Shown here: in pieces, positions 42,492-51,941 of the stretch
How positions within the stretch are numbered: position 1 is the first letter of the stretch
How the letters are laid out: each line of letters begins with the position of its first letter
From: Pristimantibacillus sp052113225
GTDB lineage: Bacteria; Bacillota; Bacilli; Paenibacillales; Paenibacillaceae
Length of the DNA stretch: 64,000 bases
Direction: 5' to 3'
NCBI RefSeq assembly: GCF_052113225.1
Contig: NZ_JBFRCT010000006.1
Span: forward strand, 1 to 64,000
Program-made: the position numbers and the translations under genes
Notes under the pieces: model-generated
Databases searched by the model: none
What the model was told of the DNA's origin: nothing
Seen by the model: only the letters and a program-made list of their open reading frames with translations

Positions 42492-44090
42492 ATGCGAAAA
42501 ACATGGGGGAGATATGCTTTCGCCACGATGCTTGTTAGCGGATTAATCGTATCCGGCTGCAGCAACGGCGGCAACGGCAACAGCAATGATAAAGGCAGCA
42601 ATACGGGGGGGGCCAAATCATCGGGTTCTGCCGAAAATACGGTAAAAACGGAAGGGTTTCCGATCGTCGATACACCAATCAAGCTGAAGATGTTCACCCG
42701 CGTCGCGCCCGTAAACGGTCCGTTCAAGGACATGCCTGTCTTCCAGGATTACGAGAAGATGAGCAACATCAAGGTCGATTTTATTGAGGCGCCGACCGAT
42801 GGCTTTGCGGAGAAGAAAAACCTCTTGTTCGCATCCAATGAGCTTCCCGATGCTTTGTACCGTTCGGGTCTGACGCAGCTGGAGACGGTCCGCTACGGAT
42901 CTTCGGGACAACTGATCCCGCTGGAAAAATTAATCGATCAATACGCGCCTAACCTGAAGAGCCTAATGGAGCAATATCCGGAGATACGCGCAGGCATCAC
43001 GACACCGGAGGGACATATTTATGCGATCCCGGGCATTGTCACGCTAGGCTCCGCACGGACCGACAAGAGATGGATCAACAAGGCATGGCTGGATAAGCTG
43101 GGCCTGAAGGTGCCTGAGACGACCGACGAATTGTATGAAGTGCTGAAGGCTTTCCGTGATGGCGACCCTAACGGCAACGGGAAAGCGGATGAAATTCCGA
43201 TGACCGCTCGTATCGGCTTGCCAATCGTCTATCAAATGGCGGGAGCATTTGGACTTGATTCCCAGCTTGGCTACAACATTAATGTCGAGAACGACAAGGT
43301 GCATATCTGGAGTGGCGATGAGCAGTACAAAGAGCTGCTCATGTATTTGAACAAACTCTACAAGGAAAAGCTGATCGACCAGGAGATTTTCTCCCACACG
43401 GAAGCGCAATACCTTGCCAAGCAAGGAACAGGCAATACGGGCTACTTCTTCGATCAGACGAACAATAACTTCCTGACCATTCAGGATCAGTATGTAGGCA
43501 TAGCCCCGCAGGCAGGTCCTAATGGCGACCGCCTGCATAGCCAGATTGCTCCGGTGCCACGCGACTACGGTGCATTCGCCATCACGTCCGTCAACAAATA
43601 TCCGGAAGCGACCATGCGCTGGATCGACTACTTCTACAGCGATGAAGGCTCAACTCTGCTGCGTTTCGGCCGGGAAGGCGAGCACTATGATCTGAAAGAC
43701 GGCATCCCGTACTACAAAGAGGAGCTTCTGTCCGTAGCGGGCGCCCAAGCGAAAATTACACCGTACGCCGGCGGCGGCGCGCCTCATATTATCAGTGATA
43801 AAGTAGCTTCGTTCATCAACCCGCCTCAAGTACAAGAGGCTTACGAGCAGCTCGAGCCGTATTTGCCGAAAATCCGCTATGCGCCGCCTTTATTTGACGA
43901 AGAAACTGCCCAGAAGGTTAACGTGCTGCGCAATGACATCGACAAATATTTCGAAGAGCAAAGCACGAAGTTTATCGTTGGGGCGCTCAGCTTCGACAAG
44001 TGGGACGAATTCCAGTCCACGCTGAAGAAAATGAACATTGCCGATCTTGAGAAGCTTTACCAGGATGCTTATGACAAAATGGCCAAATAA
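42492..44090 (+). CDS. extracellular solute-binding lipoprotein (arabinoside locus)
   Basis: 532 residues from ATG 42492 with GGAGG ahead. Signal peptide with lipobox VSGC, then a Gly/Asn/Ser linker. Family-1 binding-protein pattern (FPIVDTPIKLKMF, EKKNLLFASNELPDALY, KAWLDKLGLKVPETTDELYEVL, DPNGNGKADEIPM). Homologous to the protein at 26993 but with much higher GC at third codon positions. Lipid-anchored outside; hands oligosaccharides to the two permeases that follow. Confidence 0.92.
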   Translation: MRKTWGRYAFATMLVSGLIVSGCSNGGNGNSNDKGSNTGGAKSSGSAENTVKTEGFPIVDTPIKLKMFTRVAPVNGPFKDMPVFQDYEKMSNIKVDFIEAPTDGFAEKKNLLFASNELPDALYRSGLTQLETVRYGSSGQLIPLEKLIDQYAPNLKSLMEQYPEIRAGITTPEGHIYAIPGIVTLGSARTDKRWINKAWLDKLGLKVPETTDELYEVLKAFRDGDPNGNGKADEIPMTARIGLPIVYQMAGAFGLDSQLGYNINVENDKVHIWSGDEQYKELLMYLNKLYKEKLIDQEIFSHTEAQYLAKQGTGNTGYFFDQTNNNFLTIQDQYVGIAPQAGPNGDRLHSQIAPVPRDYGAFAITSVNKYPEATMRWIDYFYSDEGSTLLRFGREGEHYDLKDGIPYYKEELLSVAGAQAKITPYAGGGAPHIISDKVASFINPPQVQEAYEQLEPYLPKIRYAPPLFDEETAQKVNVLRNDIDKYFEEQSTKFIVGALSFDKWDEFQSTLKKMNIADLEKLYQDAYDKMAK

Positions 44091-44123
44091 ATGTGATGCC
44101 GCGAAGAGAGGGAGGGGTTGCTC

Positions 44124-45086
44124 ATGGACAGCATGATAGAGAACGCGGGGGCCGCCCCCGTTCCCGGCCGCAAGAAGCGGAGCGACGGGCTGCTGAAAAG
44201 AATGGCGAAGCGGTATGATTTATATCTCATGCTGCTGCCGCCGCTTGCCTTCTATTTAATCTTCCATTACGGGCCGCTGTACGGTCTGCAGATCGCTTTT
44301 AAAAACTTCAATCCGGCCAAAGGCATTATCGGCAGCCCATGGGAAGGCTTTGGTCATTTCGAACGGTTTTTTAACTCGTATTACTTCTGGCGGCTGCTGT
44401 GGAATACCGTATCCATCAACTTGTTCTCGCTCCTGATCGCATTCCCGGTTCCAATTCTGCTGGCGCTGCTCGTGAACGAAATCAAGAGCCGGGCTTACAG
44501 TAAATGGCTGCAAAACATTACGTACATTCCGCATTTTATCTCGGTCGTGGTTATCGTCGGCATTCTAAACGTGTTTCTGTCGCCGAAGACGGGACCAATT
44601 AATCAACTAATCGAGGCGTTTGGCGGCACGCCAATTAATTTCCTGCAGGAAGCCGCCTGGTTCAAACCGATCTTCATCGGCTCGAACATCTGGCAGAGCA
44701 TGGGATGGCAGTCCATTATCTATATCGCAGCGCTCAGTGGGGTTAATCCCCAGCTGTACGAAGCGGCCAAGATGGACGGGGCTTCGCGGCTCCGCCGCAT
44801 CTGGCACGTATCGCTGCCTGGCATTATGCCAGTCATTGTTATCTTGCTCATTCTCGATATCGGCCACTTTATGAACATCGGCTTCGAGAAAATTTTGCTC
44901 ATGCAGAACAACCTGAATCTGGAATCCAGCGACGTCATCTCCACGTTCGTCTATACGACGGGAATCTTGAAGGGCGAGTACAGCTACACGGCGGCCATCG
45001 GCCTGTTCAACTCAGTGATCAATCTCATGCTGCTGCTGCTCGTAAACCGTTTTGCCCGCAAGACGTCGGAGACGAGCTTATGGTAA
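44124..45086 (+). CDS. sugar ABC transporter permease, LplB type (arabinoside locus)
   Basis: 320 residues from ATG 44124, with GGGAGGGG ahead. Six predicted membrane helices after a charged N-terminus; family text YDLYLMLLPPLAFYLIFHYG and EAA loop YEAAKMDGASRLRRIWHVSL. Ends KTSETSLW as usual for the group. Confidence 0.92.
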   Translation: MDSMIENAGAAPVPGRKKRSDGLLKRMAKRYDLYLMLLPPLAFYLIFHYGPLYGLQIAFKNFNPAKGIIGSPWEGFGHFERFFNSYYFWRLLWNTVSINLFSLLIAFPVPILLALLVNEIKSRAYSKWLQNITYIPHFISVVVIVGILNVFLSPKTGPINQLIEAFGGTPINFLQEAAWFKPIFIGSNIWQSMGWQSIIYIAALSGVNPQLYEAAKMDGASRLRRIWHVSLPGIMPVIVILLILDIGHFMNIGFEKILLMQNNLNLESSDVISTFVYTTGILKGEYSYTAAIGLFNSVINLMLLLLVNRFARKTSETSLW

Positions 45087-45100
45087 GGAGGTAATCGCTT

Positions 45101-45988
45101 ATGGAAAAGAGCATTAGACCGTCGAATGAACGTTTGTTCGACGCAATTGTATATATCATAGCCGCCATTATTATGGTCATCGTTTTGTATCCGCTGCTGT
45201 TCATTGTCAGTGCATCGATCAGCGACCCGGCCAAAGTATTAAACGGCGATGTATGGCTGCTGCCGCAAGGAATCAACGCCGATGCCTATGTCAATATTCT
45301 ACAGAACGACAAGATCTGGACCGGCTACGGCAACTCGATTTTGTACACCGTCATCGGAACTGTCATCAACATCATCATGACGATCCTCGCGGCGTATCCG
45401 CTGTCGAGGCCCGACCTGCCCTTGCGCAACGGAATCATGGTCATGATTACGATGACGATGTTTTTCAGCGGAGGTCTTATCCCGAGTTATTTGCTGGTCA
45501 AAGACCTCGGCATGATCGACACGATGTGGGCGCTGATCGTACCTGGCGCTATCGCGACGTACAATCTTATTGTTATGCGGACGTATTTTCAGAACAGTAT
45601 CCCTTGGGAGCTGCAGGAGGCGGCCCATATGGACGGCTGCTCCAACTGGAGACTGCTCGTTAGCATCATCCTGCCGCTCTCAAAACCAATTCTGGCCGTT
45701 ATGGTGCTGTTCTACGCAGTTGGCCACTGGAACTCGTTCTTCAATGCGCTTATCTATATCCGCGATGAAGGCAAATATCCGCTTCAGCTTGTGCTTCGCG
45801 AAATATTGCTGATCAGTCAATCCGCCCAAACGGACGGCGGAAGCGTTGGCCTGGAGAAGCAGATTCTGCTGTCCGAAAGCATTAAATTCGCGGTTATCAT
45901 CGTGTCCAGCCTGCCCGTGCTGATCATGTATCCCCTTGTGCAGCGGCATTTCGTCAAAGGCGTCATGATTGGTTCCGTTAAAGGATAA
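45101..45988 (+). CDS. sugar ABC transporter permease, YtcP type (arabinoside locus)
   Basis: 295 residues, six predicted membrane helices, EAA loop LQEAAHMDGCSNWRLLVSII and the usual C-terminus QRHFVKGVMIGSVKG. Ribosome site AAGGAGGT before ATG, 14 bases after the partner permease. Confidence 0.92.
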   Translation: MEKSIRPSNERLFDAIVYIIAAIIMVIVLYPLLFIVSASISDPAKVLNGDVWLLPQGINADAYVNILQNDKIWTGYGNSILYTVIGTVINIIMTILAAYPLSRPDLPLRNGIMVMITMTMFFSGGLIPSYLLVKDLGMIDTMWALIVPGAIATYNLIVMRTYFQNSIPWELQEAAHMDGCSNWRLLVSIILPLSKPILAVMVLFYAVGHWNSFFNALIYIRDEGKYPLQLVLREILLISQSAQTDGGSVGLEKQILLSESIKFAVIIVSSLPVLIMYPLVQRHFVKGVMIGSVKG

Positions 45989-46023
45989 GGCGACTATACC
46001 TAACGATTCATTGGAGGTTCATT

Positions 46024-48039
46024 TTGACTAATAACGCTAATATTACTGTCGATTGTGCCGGAGCAAGCCGGCATGTGGTCAACCCGTATTTGTTCGGACA
46101 TTTCGTCGAGGACATCCGGGACCATATGGAAGCTATGCTTGCCTTCCCGCTCAAGGATATGGATTTCGAGAGCGAGTCCGAAACCAAGAAGGAAATATCA
46201 GGGAGCTGGTACGCATATACGAACGGCCGCAATACCAAATACGCGCTGGAGGCGCCTGCACCAAAGCATTCGGGGCGAGCACAGCGCATCCGCTTGTTGA
46301 GCGACGATGAGGCATTTGCCGGAATCGCGCAGAAGGCTGCTCTCAAAGGTCCGGTCGAATATAAGGTGAAGGTGGTTGCACGTGCGTCCATTGAGCTGAA
46401 GCGGCTGGTGGTGGAAGCGGTGGATCGGCATACGGAGGAAACGCTTGGTTCATTGGTAATCGAGCTTGCTGGCCATAACTGGCGGGAATATGAAGCGGAC
46501 TTGTCCGTCTCCCGCGCCTGCGCCGACGCCGAGCTTCGCGTCTACATTCCGGAGGATCATCCGCGCTGGACGGATCACGTGTCGACCGGCATGCTATGGA
46601 TCGATCATGTTTCCCTGCTGGCGGCCGACAGCGTTGCCTTGGTGAAGCGCGAGGTCGTCGAAATGACGAGGGAGCTGAACGCCGGCATGATGAGGCTGGC
46701 GGGCAATTACATCAGCGCCTACCATTGGGAGCATGGCGTTGGTCCCGTGCTGGAGAGGCCGGTCATGTACAACGAGGCATGGGGCGGCTGGACGAGTAAA
46801 TATTTTGGCACGGACGAATTTATCGCCTTCTGCCGGGAGCTGCGGGTGGAACCCCTCATTTGTGTGAACGACGGATCCGGAACGCCCGAAGAGGCAGCGG
46901 CATGGATCGAGTATTGCAATGGCGCCGCGGACACTCCGATGGGTGCCTTGCGCGCCGCGAACGGATATCCCGAGCCGTATGGCGTGAAATATTGGGAGAT
47001 TGGCAACGAGGTATGGGGAGGGTGGCAGGTAGGAACCTGCTCTGCTGGGGAATTCGCGGCGCGTACGGTATCGTTTGCCGAAGCGATGAAAGCAACGGAC
47101 CCGACCATCGTGCTGTTGGCCTGCGGCCATTACGACCAGGCATGGAACAAGCCGGTGCTGGAGCAGGCCGGTGAGCTAATTGATTATTTGACGCTGCATA
47201 TCTATCACGGCTACGGACCTTTCGGTATGAACCGGAACACGCCTGCCGAGGACCGGTATAAGGCGATTGCGGCCTATCCCGAGTTTACGCGGCATTACTT
47301 GCAGGAGACTACGGAGAGCATCAAGGCTAACCCGAAGCATGCTCATGTGAAAATCGCCATTACAGAATACAACACGATGTATTACCCGAATACCATTCGC
47401 AAGGGGCTGCCGAACGAGCATACGCTTGGAGCGGCGGTTGCCAATGCTGCCAATCTTAACGAAATGCTTCGTTCAAGCGACATGGTGCATATCGGCAGCT
47501 TCTCCGACTTGGTCAACGGCTGGCTTGGCGGCTGCATCCGGGTAGGCGATTATTATGCCGACCAATATTGCGGCAAGCAGTCCGGCTGGAGCAATCGGCC
47601 TCTCGACGTATACGGGACACCTACCTATGAGGTCATGAAGCTATATGCGAACCAGGATCTGCAGCATATGCTTCCTGTGCAAGCGGACTGTTCTACGTTT
47701 ACCGTGCCGGCACTTAAGGAGACGTCGGTCAACCTGAACGGGCTGCCGGAGCTGGACATCGCGGCGGGCATTAACGGAGCAGGCAATACCGTTACGGTAT
47801 TCATCGTGAACCGCGGGCTGAATGAAGTAAATGCCGTGCTGGATCTGGCTGCTTTCGACACGGCTGGAGAGACGGTGCTGTACGAAATAACCGGCGAAGG
47901 CTACGACGAGATCAACAGTGTCTCGGAGCCGGAGAACATGATGTGCAAGAGCCGGGCCATTCCGACGGTCGAATGGCAGCGCGGCGTTCCGCTTCGCCCG
48001 TCTTCCATCTATGCAGCGGTATTCCAGGGCAAGGTATAG
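46024..48039 (+). CDS. GH51 alpha-L-arabinofuranosidase
   Basis: 671 residues, no signal peptide, so cytoplasmic. N-terminal region with FGHFVEDIRDHMEAML, a carbohydrate-binding-like insert (about 70-200), and the catalytic barrel with acid/base E329 in WEIGNEVWGG and nucleophile E448 in AITEYNTMYY. The family removes arabinofuranose from arabinoxylan or arabinan oligosaccharides. TTG start with TTGGAGG ahead. It follows the transporter by 35 bases and precedes the GH2 gene by 10. Confidence 0.9.
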   Translation: MTNNANITVDCAGASRHVVNPYLFGHFVEDIRDHMEAMLAFPLKDMDFESESETKKEISGSWYAYTNGRNTKYALEAPAPKHSGRAQRIRLLSDDEAFAGIAQKAALKGPVEYKVKVVARASIELKRLVVEAVDRHTEETLGSLVIELAGHNWREYEADLSVSRACADAELRVYIPEDHPRWTDHVSTGMLWIDHVSLLAADSVALVKREVVEMTRELNAGMMRLAGNYISAYHWEHGVGPVLERPVMYNEAWGGWTSKYFGTDEFIAFCRELRVEPLICVNDGSGTPEEAAAWIEYCNGAADTPMGALRAANGYPEPYGVKYWEIGNEVWGGWQVGTCSAGEFAARTVSFAEAMKATDPTIVLLACGHYDQAWNKPVLEQAGELIDYLTLHIYHGYGPFGMNRNTPAEDRYKAIAAYPEFTRHYLQETTESIKANPKHAHVKIAITEYNTMYYPNTIRKGLPNEHTLGAAVANAANLNEMLRSSDMVHIGSFSDLVNGWLGGCIRVGDYYADQYCGKQSGWSNRPLDVYGTPTYEVMKLYANQDLQHMLPVQADCSTFTVPALKETSVNLNGLPELDIAAGINGAGNTVTVFIVNRGLNEVNAVLDLAAFDTAGETVLYEITGEGYDEINSVSEPENMMCKSRAIPTVEWQRGVPLRPSSIYAAVFQGKV

Positions 48040-48049
48040 GAGGCACAGC

Positions 48050-49813
48050 ATGGCGACGAAATCATATAGCAAGGACTATCCCAGACCTCAACTTGTACGC
48101 GGCGATTGGCATAATCTGAACGGCGAATGGGACTTCCGCTTTGACGACGCAAACGCCGGCGAGCGCGAGAAGTGGCAGGAGGCGTTCGAGGCCACTCACC
48201 GAATTACCGTACCGTTCACCTACGAAACAAAAGCCAGCGGTATTGGCGAGGAAAGCTTTCATCCTTGTGTGTGGTACAGCAGAGTGATATCCATTCCGGC
48301 GGAAGCAGCGGGCAAGCAGGCTATCCTGCATTTTCAGGCCGTGGACTACGAAGCCAAAGTATGGATTAATGGCGAGCTGGCAGGGGGTCATCAAGGGGGC
48401 TATGCGGCTTTCTCCATCGACATGACGCCGTATCTCAAGTTCGGAGCTGATAACCGGATAACGGTTAAGGTGACGGACAGCAATAGCTGCTACCAACCAA
48501 GAGGCAAGCAGCGCTGGGTGCCGGATAACTTCGAATGCTTCTACGTCCAGACGACGGGCATCTGGCAGACGGTATGGATGGAATATGTAGAAGGGCAGAG
48601 GCTGGAATCGGTCAAAATAACGCCGGATCTCGACCGCCATATTGTTCGTTTCGATTACGAGGTGAACGGTGTCGAGGCTGGTAGCGATCTGCTGCTCGAA
48701 GCTATCGTGACATTCAAGGGCCAGCCCGTGAAGCGGGTTGTGCTGGGGATTGACCGTCCGTGCCTCTCGGTTGAGGTTGATCTTCACCACGAGGCGAACG
48801 GACCGTGGAAGCGGGCGTATTGGACCCCGGCCCGTCCGAATCTGTACGACGTGGAGTTCATCCTGACCTCGGGCGGACGTGTCGTCGACCGGACGCTCTC
48901 TTATTTTGGCATGCGGAAAATATCTATCCAGAACGGAAAGGTGCTGCTCAACAACGCGCCAATCTATCAACGGCTTATTTTGGACCAAGGCTACTGGACA
49001 GACAGCCATCTGACGCCTCCGAGTGAAGAAGCGTTGACCCAAGATATCGACCTGATCCTGGCAATGGGCTACAACGGCGTGCGTAAGCATATGAAGATCG
49101 AGGATGCCCGTTTCCTATACTGGTGCGACGTGAAGGGACTGCTCGTCTGGTCGGAAATGGCGGCGACCTTTGAATTCCATGACCGCGCAGTTGAGGCTTT
49201 CACAAGGGAATGGCTGGAGATTATCAAGCAGCAGCATAATCATCCGAGCATCATTACGTGGGTACCGTTCAACGAATCGTGGGGCATTGGCAACATCCTT
49301 CGAGACAAACGGCAGCAGAAGTTCACGGAGGGCATCTACCATCTCACGAAGTCGTTCGATCCGCATCGCCCCGTTATCGTGAACGACGGCTGGGAGCACA
49401 CCGTATCGGATATCGTGACACTGCATGATTATGTCCAGACAGGAGACGGTTTCTTGAAGCGTTATCTCGATAACAAGGATGCTATCATGTCGGGAGAAAC
49501 GACCTGCAACCATTGGAAATATGCCTTTGCCGAAGGCTACAGCTACCGTGGACAACCGATTATCATCAGCGAGTTTGGGGNCATTGCGTTCCAGTCAGAC
49601 AAGGGCTGGGGCTACGGGGAGCAGGTGGCCTCAGTGGAAGCATTTACGGAGCGCTTCAAGGGAATTACGCAGGCGATCAAGTCTGTCGATTATATTTGCG
49701 GCTATTGCTATACGCAGGTGACTGACGTGCAGCAGGAGATTAATGGTCTGCTCACGGAGGACCGCAAGCCGAAAATTCCGCTGGAGGAAATTCGGGCTAT
49801 TAACTTGGGGTGA
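48050..49813 (+). CDS. GH2-family glycosidase (beta-galactosidase/glucuronidase type)
   Basis: 587 residues from ATG 48050, with AGGAGG ahead. Sugar-binding sandwich (about 15-190; VWYSRVISIP, YEAKVWINGELAGGHQGGY), immunoglobulin-like domain, then the TIM barrel with acid/base E409 in FNESWGIGN and nucleophile E508 in IISEFG. No signal peptide, so cytoplasmic. The ambiguous base 49581 falls in codon 511 (GNC), most likely Gly. The exact sugar is uncertain; with GH51 it suggests an arabinogalactan or similar branched glycan. Last gene of the GC-rich block. Confidence 0.87.
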   Translation: MATKSYSKDYPRPQLVRGDWHNLNGEWDFRFDDANAGEREKWQEAFEATHRITVPFTYETKASGIGEESFHPCVWYSRVISIPAEAAGKQAILHFQAVDYEAKVWINGELAGGHQGGYAAFSIDMTPYLKFGADNRITVKVTDSNSCYQPRGKQRWVPDNFECFYVQTTGIWQTVWMEYVEGQRLESVKITPDLDRHIVRFDYEVNGVEAGSDLLLEAIVTFKGQPVKRVVLGIDRPCLSVEVDLHHEANGPWKRAYWTPARPNLYDVEFILTSGGRVVDRTLSYFGMRKISIQNGKVLLNNAPIYQRLILDQGYWTDSHLTPPSEEALTQDIDLILAMGYNGVRKHMKIEDARFLYWCDVKGLLVWSEMAATFEFHDRAVEAFTREWLEIIKQQHNHPSIITWVPFNESWGIGNILRDKRQQKFTEGIYHLTKSFDPHRPVIVNDGWEHTVSDIVTLHDYVQTGDGFLKRYLDNKDAIMSGETTCNHWKYAFAEGYSYRGQPIIISEFGXIAFQSDKGWGYGEQVASVEAFTERFKGITQAIKSVDYICGYCYTQVTDVQQEINGLLTEDRKPKIPLEEIRAINLG

Positions 49814-49892
49814 TCGCCTATGCCTCTGAAATACGAGGCATCAAGAAACCCCTTGATATATGGGTAACTAACCAAGATAAGGTGAGAGACAG

Positions 49893-49936
49893 TAGGGGCA
49901 TTTCAAAGTCATCATAGATGACCTTGGAATGCCCCT
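49893..49936 (+). terminator. terminator of the arabinoside operon
   Basis: AGGGGCATTTCAAAGTCATC pairs with its near-complement ending GGAATGCCCCT around a short loop (one or two mismatches), followed by TTTAATGTCTTTTTT. Confidence 0.8.
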
Positions 49937-50092
49937 TTAATGTCTTTTTTTCATCTTTGTGTTAATTTAGCGGGAAGGTAGCACCTCTCTATGAAAAATG
50001 ATGAATAACTGGTGAGCAGAGAGCTGATGATACCAAATAAATACAACGCCCCTTTTTCTAATCATCCTATTGAACAAAAGATGTCAACATAG

Positions 50093-50126
50093 TGAAAGCG
50101 ATGTCAAGCTTTTGATATCGCTTTCA
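50093..50126. promoter_or_regulatory. twin cre sites forming a 34-bp inverted repeat
   Basis: TGAAAGCGATGTCA (50093-50106) is a full 14-of-14 cre match and TGATATCGCTTTCA (50113-50126) matches 13 of 14. Together they form 15-base arms with one mismatch around GCTT. It lies 63 bases before the rhamnoside-locus binding-protein gene. The strand-symmetric layout suggests cooperative binding of CcpA or of another LacI-type protein. Confidence 0.75.
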
Positions 50127-50188
50127 AAACGTGTGGGTATTAATATTAATTCATGTAAACACACAAAAAAATGGGGGGCACGGACAAG

Positions 50189-51871
50189 ATGAAGAAGGCG
50201 CTTTCGATTATTTGTTTATTAGCATTAGGTACAAGCTTGCTAGCTGGATGCGGTAATAACGGAAATAACAACACAGCAGCAAATAAAAATGCCACAGAGA
50301 CAACTCAGAACACCACGAATCAGCATGAAACGGTTGACCCGAATGCAAAGTATGATCCTCAGCTAAACATTTCAATTGATTTTCAAATTAGTGATGCCAT
50401 TGCTAAAGATTTCAGTGAAGCAGATTGGCCTAATAACTTATGGAATCAAACTTATCGTGACAAGTATGGTATTAATCTTAATGCTTCCTGGTTCTGTAAA
50501 GGAAATGACCTATGCAGCCAGAAGAAAAGCGTTGCGATTGCGTCCGCTAATATTCCAGATATCATGACTGTTAACATAGCTCAATTGGCTGTTCTTTCGA
50601 AGACCAATATGATCCGGACTGATCTTAAAGATGTATATGACAAATACGCTTCCGAATTAACAAAGAGTGTAGTTGCTGAAGCAGGAGAAGCTCCATGGGA
50701 CTCGGCTACATTTGGCGGTAAAGTATTGGCTATCCCGCAAGTAGATTCTTCCATCGATACAGCTTCCTTCCTGTGGATTCGTCAGGATTGGCTTGATAAG
50801 CTCGGGCTGAAAGTTCCAACGACTATGGATGAATTGTATACGGTGATGAAAGCGTTTAAAGAACAGGATCCAGATGGAAACGGTAAAGCTGACACCTATG
50901 GCTTGATGCTGAACAAAGACTTCTTGAGCCCAGGACTTGCAGAGGCACTTGGTATATTCAATGGATTCCATGCTTCCCCTGATATTTGGGTAAGAGATAG
51001 TTCTGGTAAACTCGCCTTCGGCAGCGTGCAGCCGGAAATGAAAGATGCTCTTACCTACTTGAACAGGATGTATAAAGATGGACTGATCGAGACCGACTTC
51101 GGAGCAAAGGATTCGGCTAAAGCATCTGAGCTTGCGGCAAGCGGCAAAGTCGGAATTGAATACGGGGCAATGTGGAACGGTATGTATCCGCTTCAACAAA
51201 CGAAAGACAACTTCAAGGATTCGAATTGGATGGCCTTTGCACTTGCTTCCAATGATGATCAGCCTGCTAGACCTCAAATCAAGCTGAACGTGCGCGGTTA
51301 TTATGTGGTTAAAAAAGATTTCGATCATCCGGAAGCCCTCATCAAAATGCTGAATCTCTTTACCGAAGCGAATCGTGGTCCGGACAAAGAAATGTATGAC
51401 AAATTCTTTGGTCCTAATGGTCCTGGCCAGCACCCGACGGCATTCCAGGAATGGGCAGCTAAGAAAAATTTAACCGCACATTTGAATGTGACAGAAGCAC
51501 TCAAATCCGGAGATACTTCTAAACTGAACAGTGAAGAACAAGGCTACTACGATAACATCAAGAAATACCAAGCCGGCGATAATACACAAGCCCAGTTTGA
51601 AAAGGTATTTGGCGAAACGGGCTCGTTCAGCACTATGAACGAATATGAACAGAAGAATCTGTTCCAGCTTGACCAGTTCTACGGTGCTCCAACCGATACC
51701 ATGAAAAGCCGAATGGACACCATCAAGAAAACGGAAATTGAATATTTCACTAAAGTAATCATGGGTGCAGATTCGATCGATAACTTTGACAAATTTGTTT
51801 CGAATTTGAATGGCATGGGTCTTACTCAAATTACGAAAGAAGTAAATGAATGGGATGCTGCAAAGAAATAA
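50189..51871 (+). CDS. extracellular solute-binding lipoprotein (rhamnoside locus)
   Basis: 560 residues from ATG 50189 (GGGGGG ahead; ATG 50171 is too close to it). Lipobox LAGC after KKALSIICLLALGTSL, then an Asn/Thr linker. The mature part shows SFLWIRQDWLDKLGLKVPTT and a calcium-like DPDGNGKADTYG loop. Only distantly similar to the other two binding proteins, so probably a different ligand. Expected to bind rhamnose-containing oligosaccharides, judging by the GH106 and GH78 genes downstream. Confidence 0.9.
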   Translation: MKKALSIICLLALGTSLLAGCGNNGNNNTAANKNATETTQNTTNQHETVDPNAKYDPQLNISIDFQISDAIAKDFSEADWPNNLWNQTYRDKYGINLNASWFCKGNDLCSQKKSVAIASANIPDIMTVNIAQLAVLSKTNMIRTDLKDVYDKYASELTKSVVAEAGEAPWDSATFGGKVLAIPQVDSSIDTASFLWIRQDWLDKLGLKVPTTMDELYTVMKAFKEQDPDGNGKADTYGLMLNKDFLSPGLAEALGIFNGFHASPDIWVRDSSGKLAFGSVQPEMKDALTYLNRMYKDGLIETDFGAKDSAKASELAASGKVGIEYGAMWNGMYPLQQTKDNFKDSNWMAFALASNDDQPARPQIKLNVRGYYVVKKDFDHPEALIKMLNLFTEANRGPDKEMYDKFFGPNGPGQHPTAFQEWAAKKNLTAHLNVTEALKSGDTSKLNSEEQGYYDNIKKYQAGDNTQAQFEKVFGETGSFSTMNEYEQKNLFQLDQFYGAPTDTMKSRMDTIKKTEIEYFTKVIMGADSIDNFDKFVSNLNGMGLTQITKEVNEWDAAKK

Positions 51872-51885
51872 GAGATCCATGTAGC

Positions 51886-51909
51886 GGGAGGGAGCAATCG
51901 CTCCTTCCC
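51886..51909 (+). terminator. hairpin between binding-protein and permease genes
   Basis: A 10-bp stem, GGGAGGGAGC with GCTCCTTCCC around AATC, followed by a C/T-rich stretch. It probably attenuates read-through or protects the 3' end of the binding-protein mRNA. Confidence 0.65.
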
Positions 51910-51941
51910 CTTCTTTCTCAACACAGACAGGAGTGGATAGT

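Noticed and set aside
48062..49090. Minus-strand open frame (342 codons) inside the GH2 gene
   Set aside because: It is a product of the high GC at third positions in this block; the sense strand has a complete GH2 domain set.
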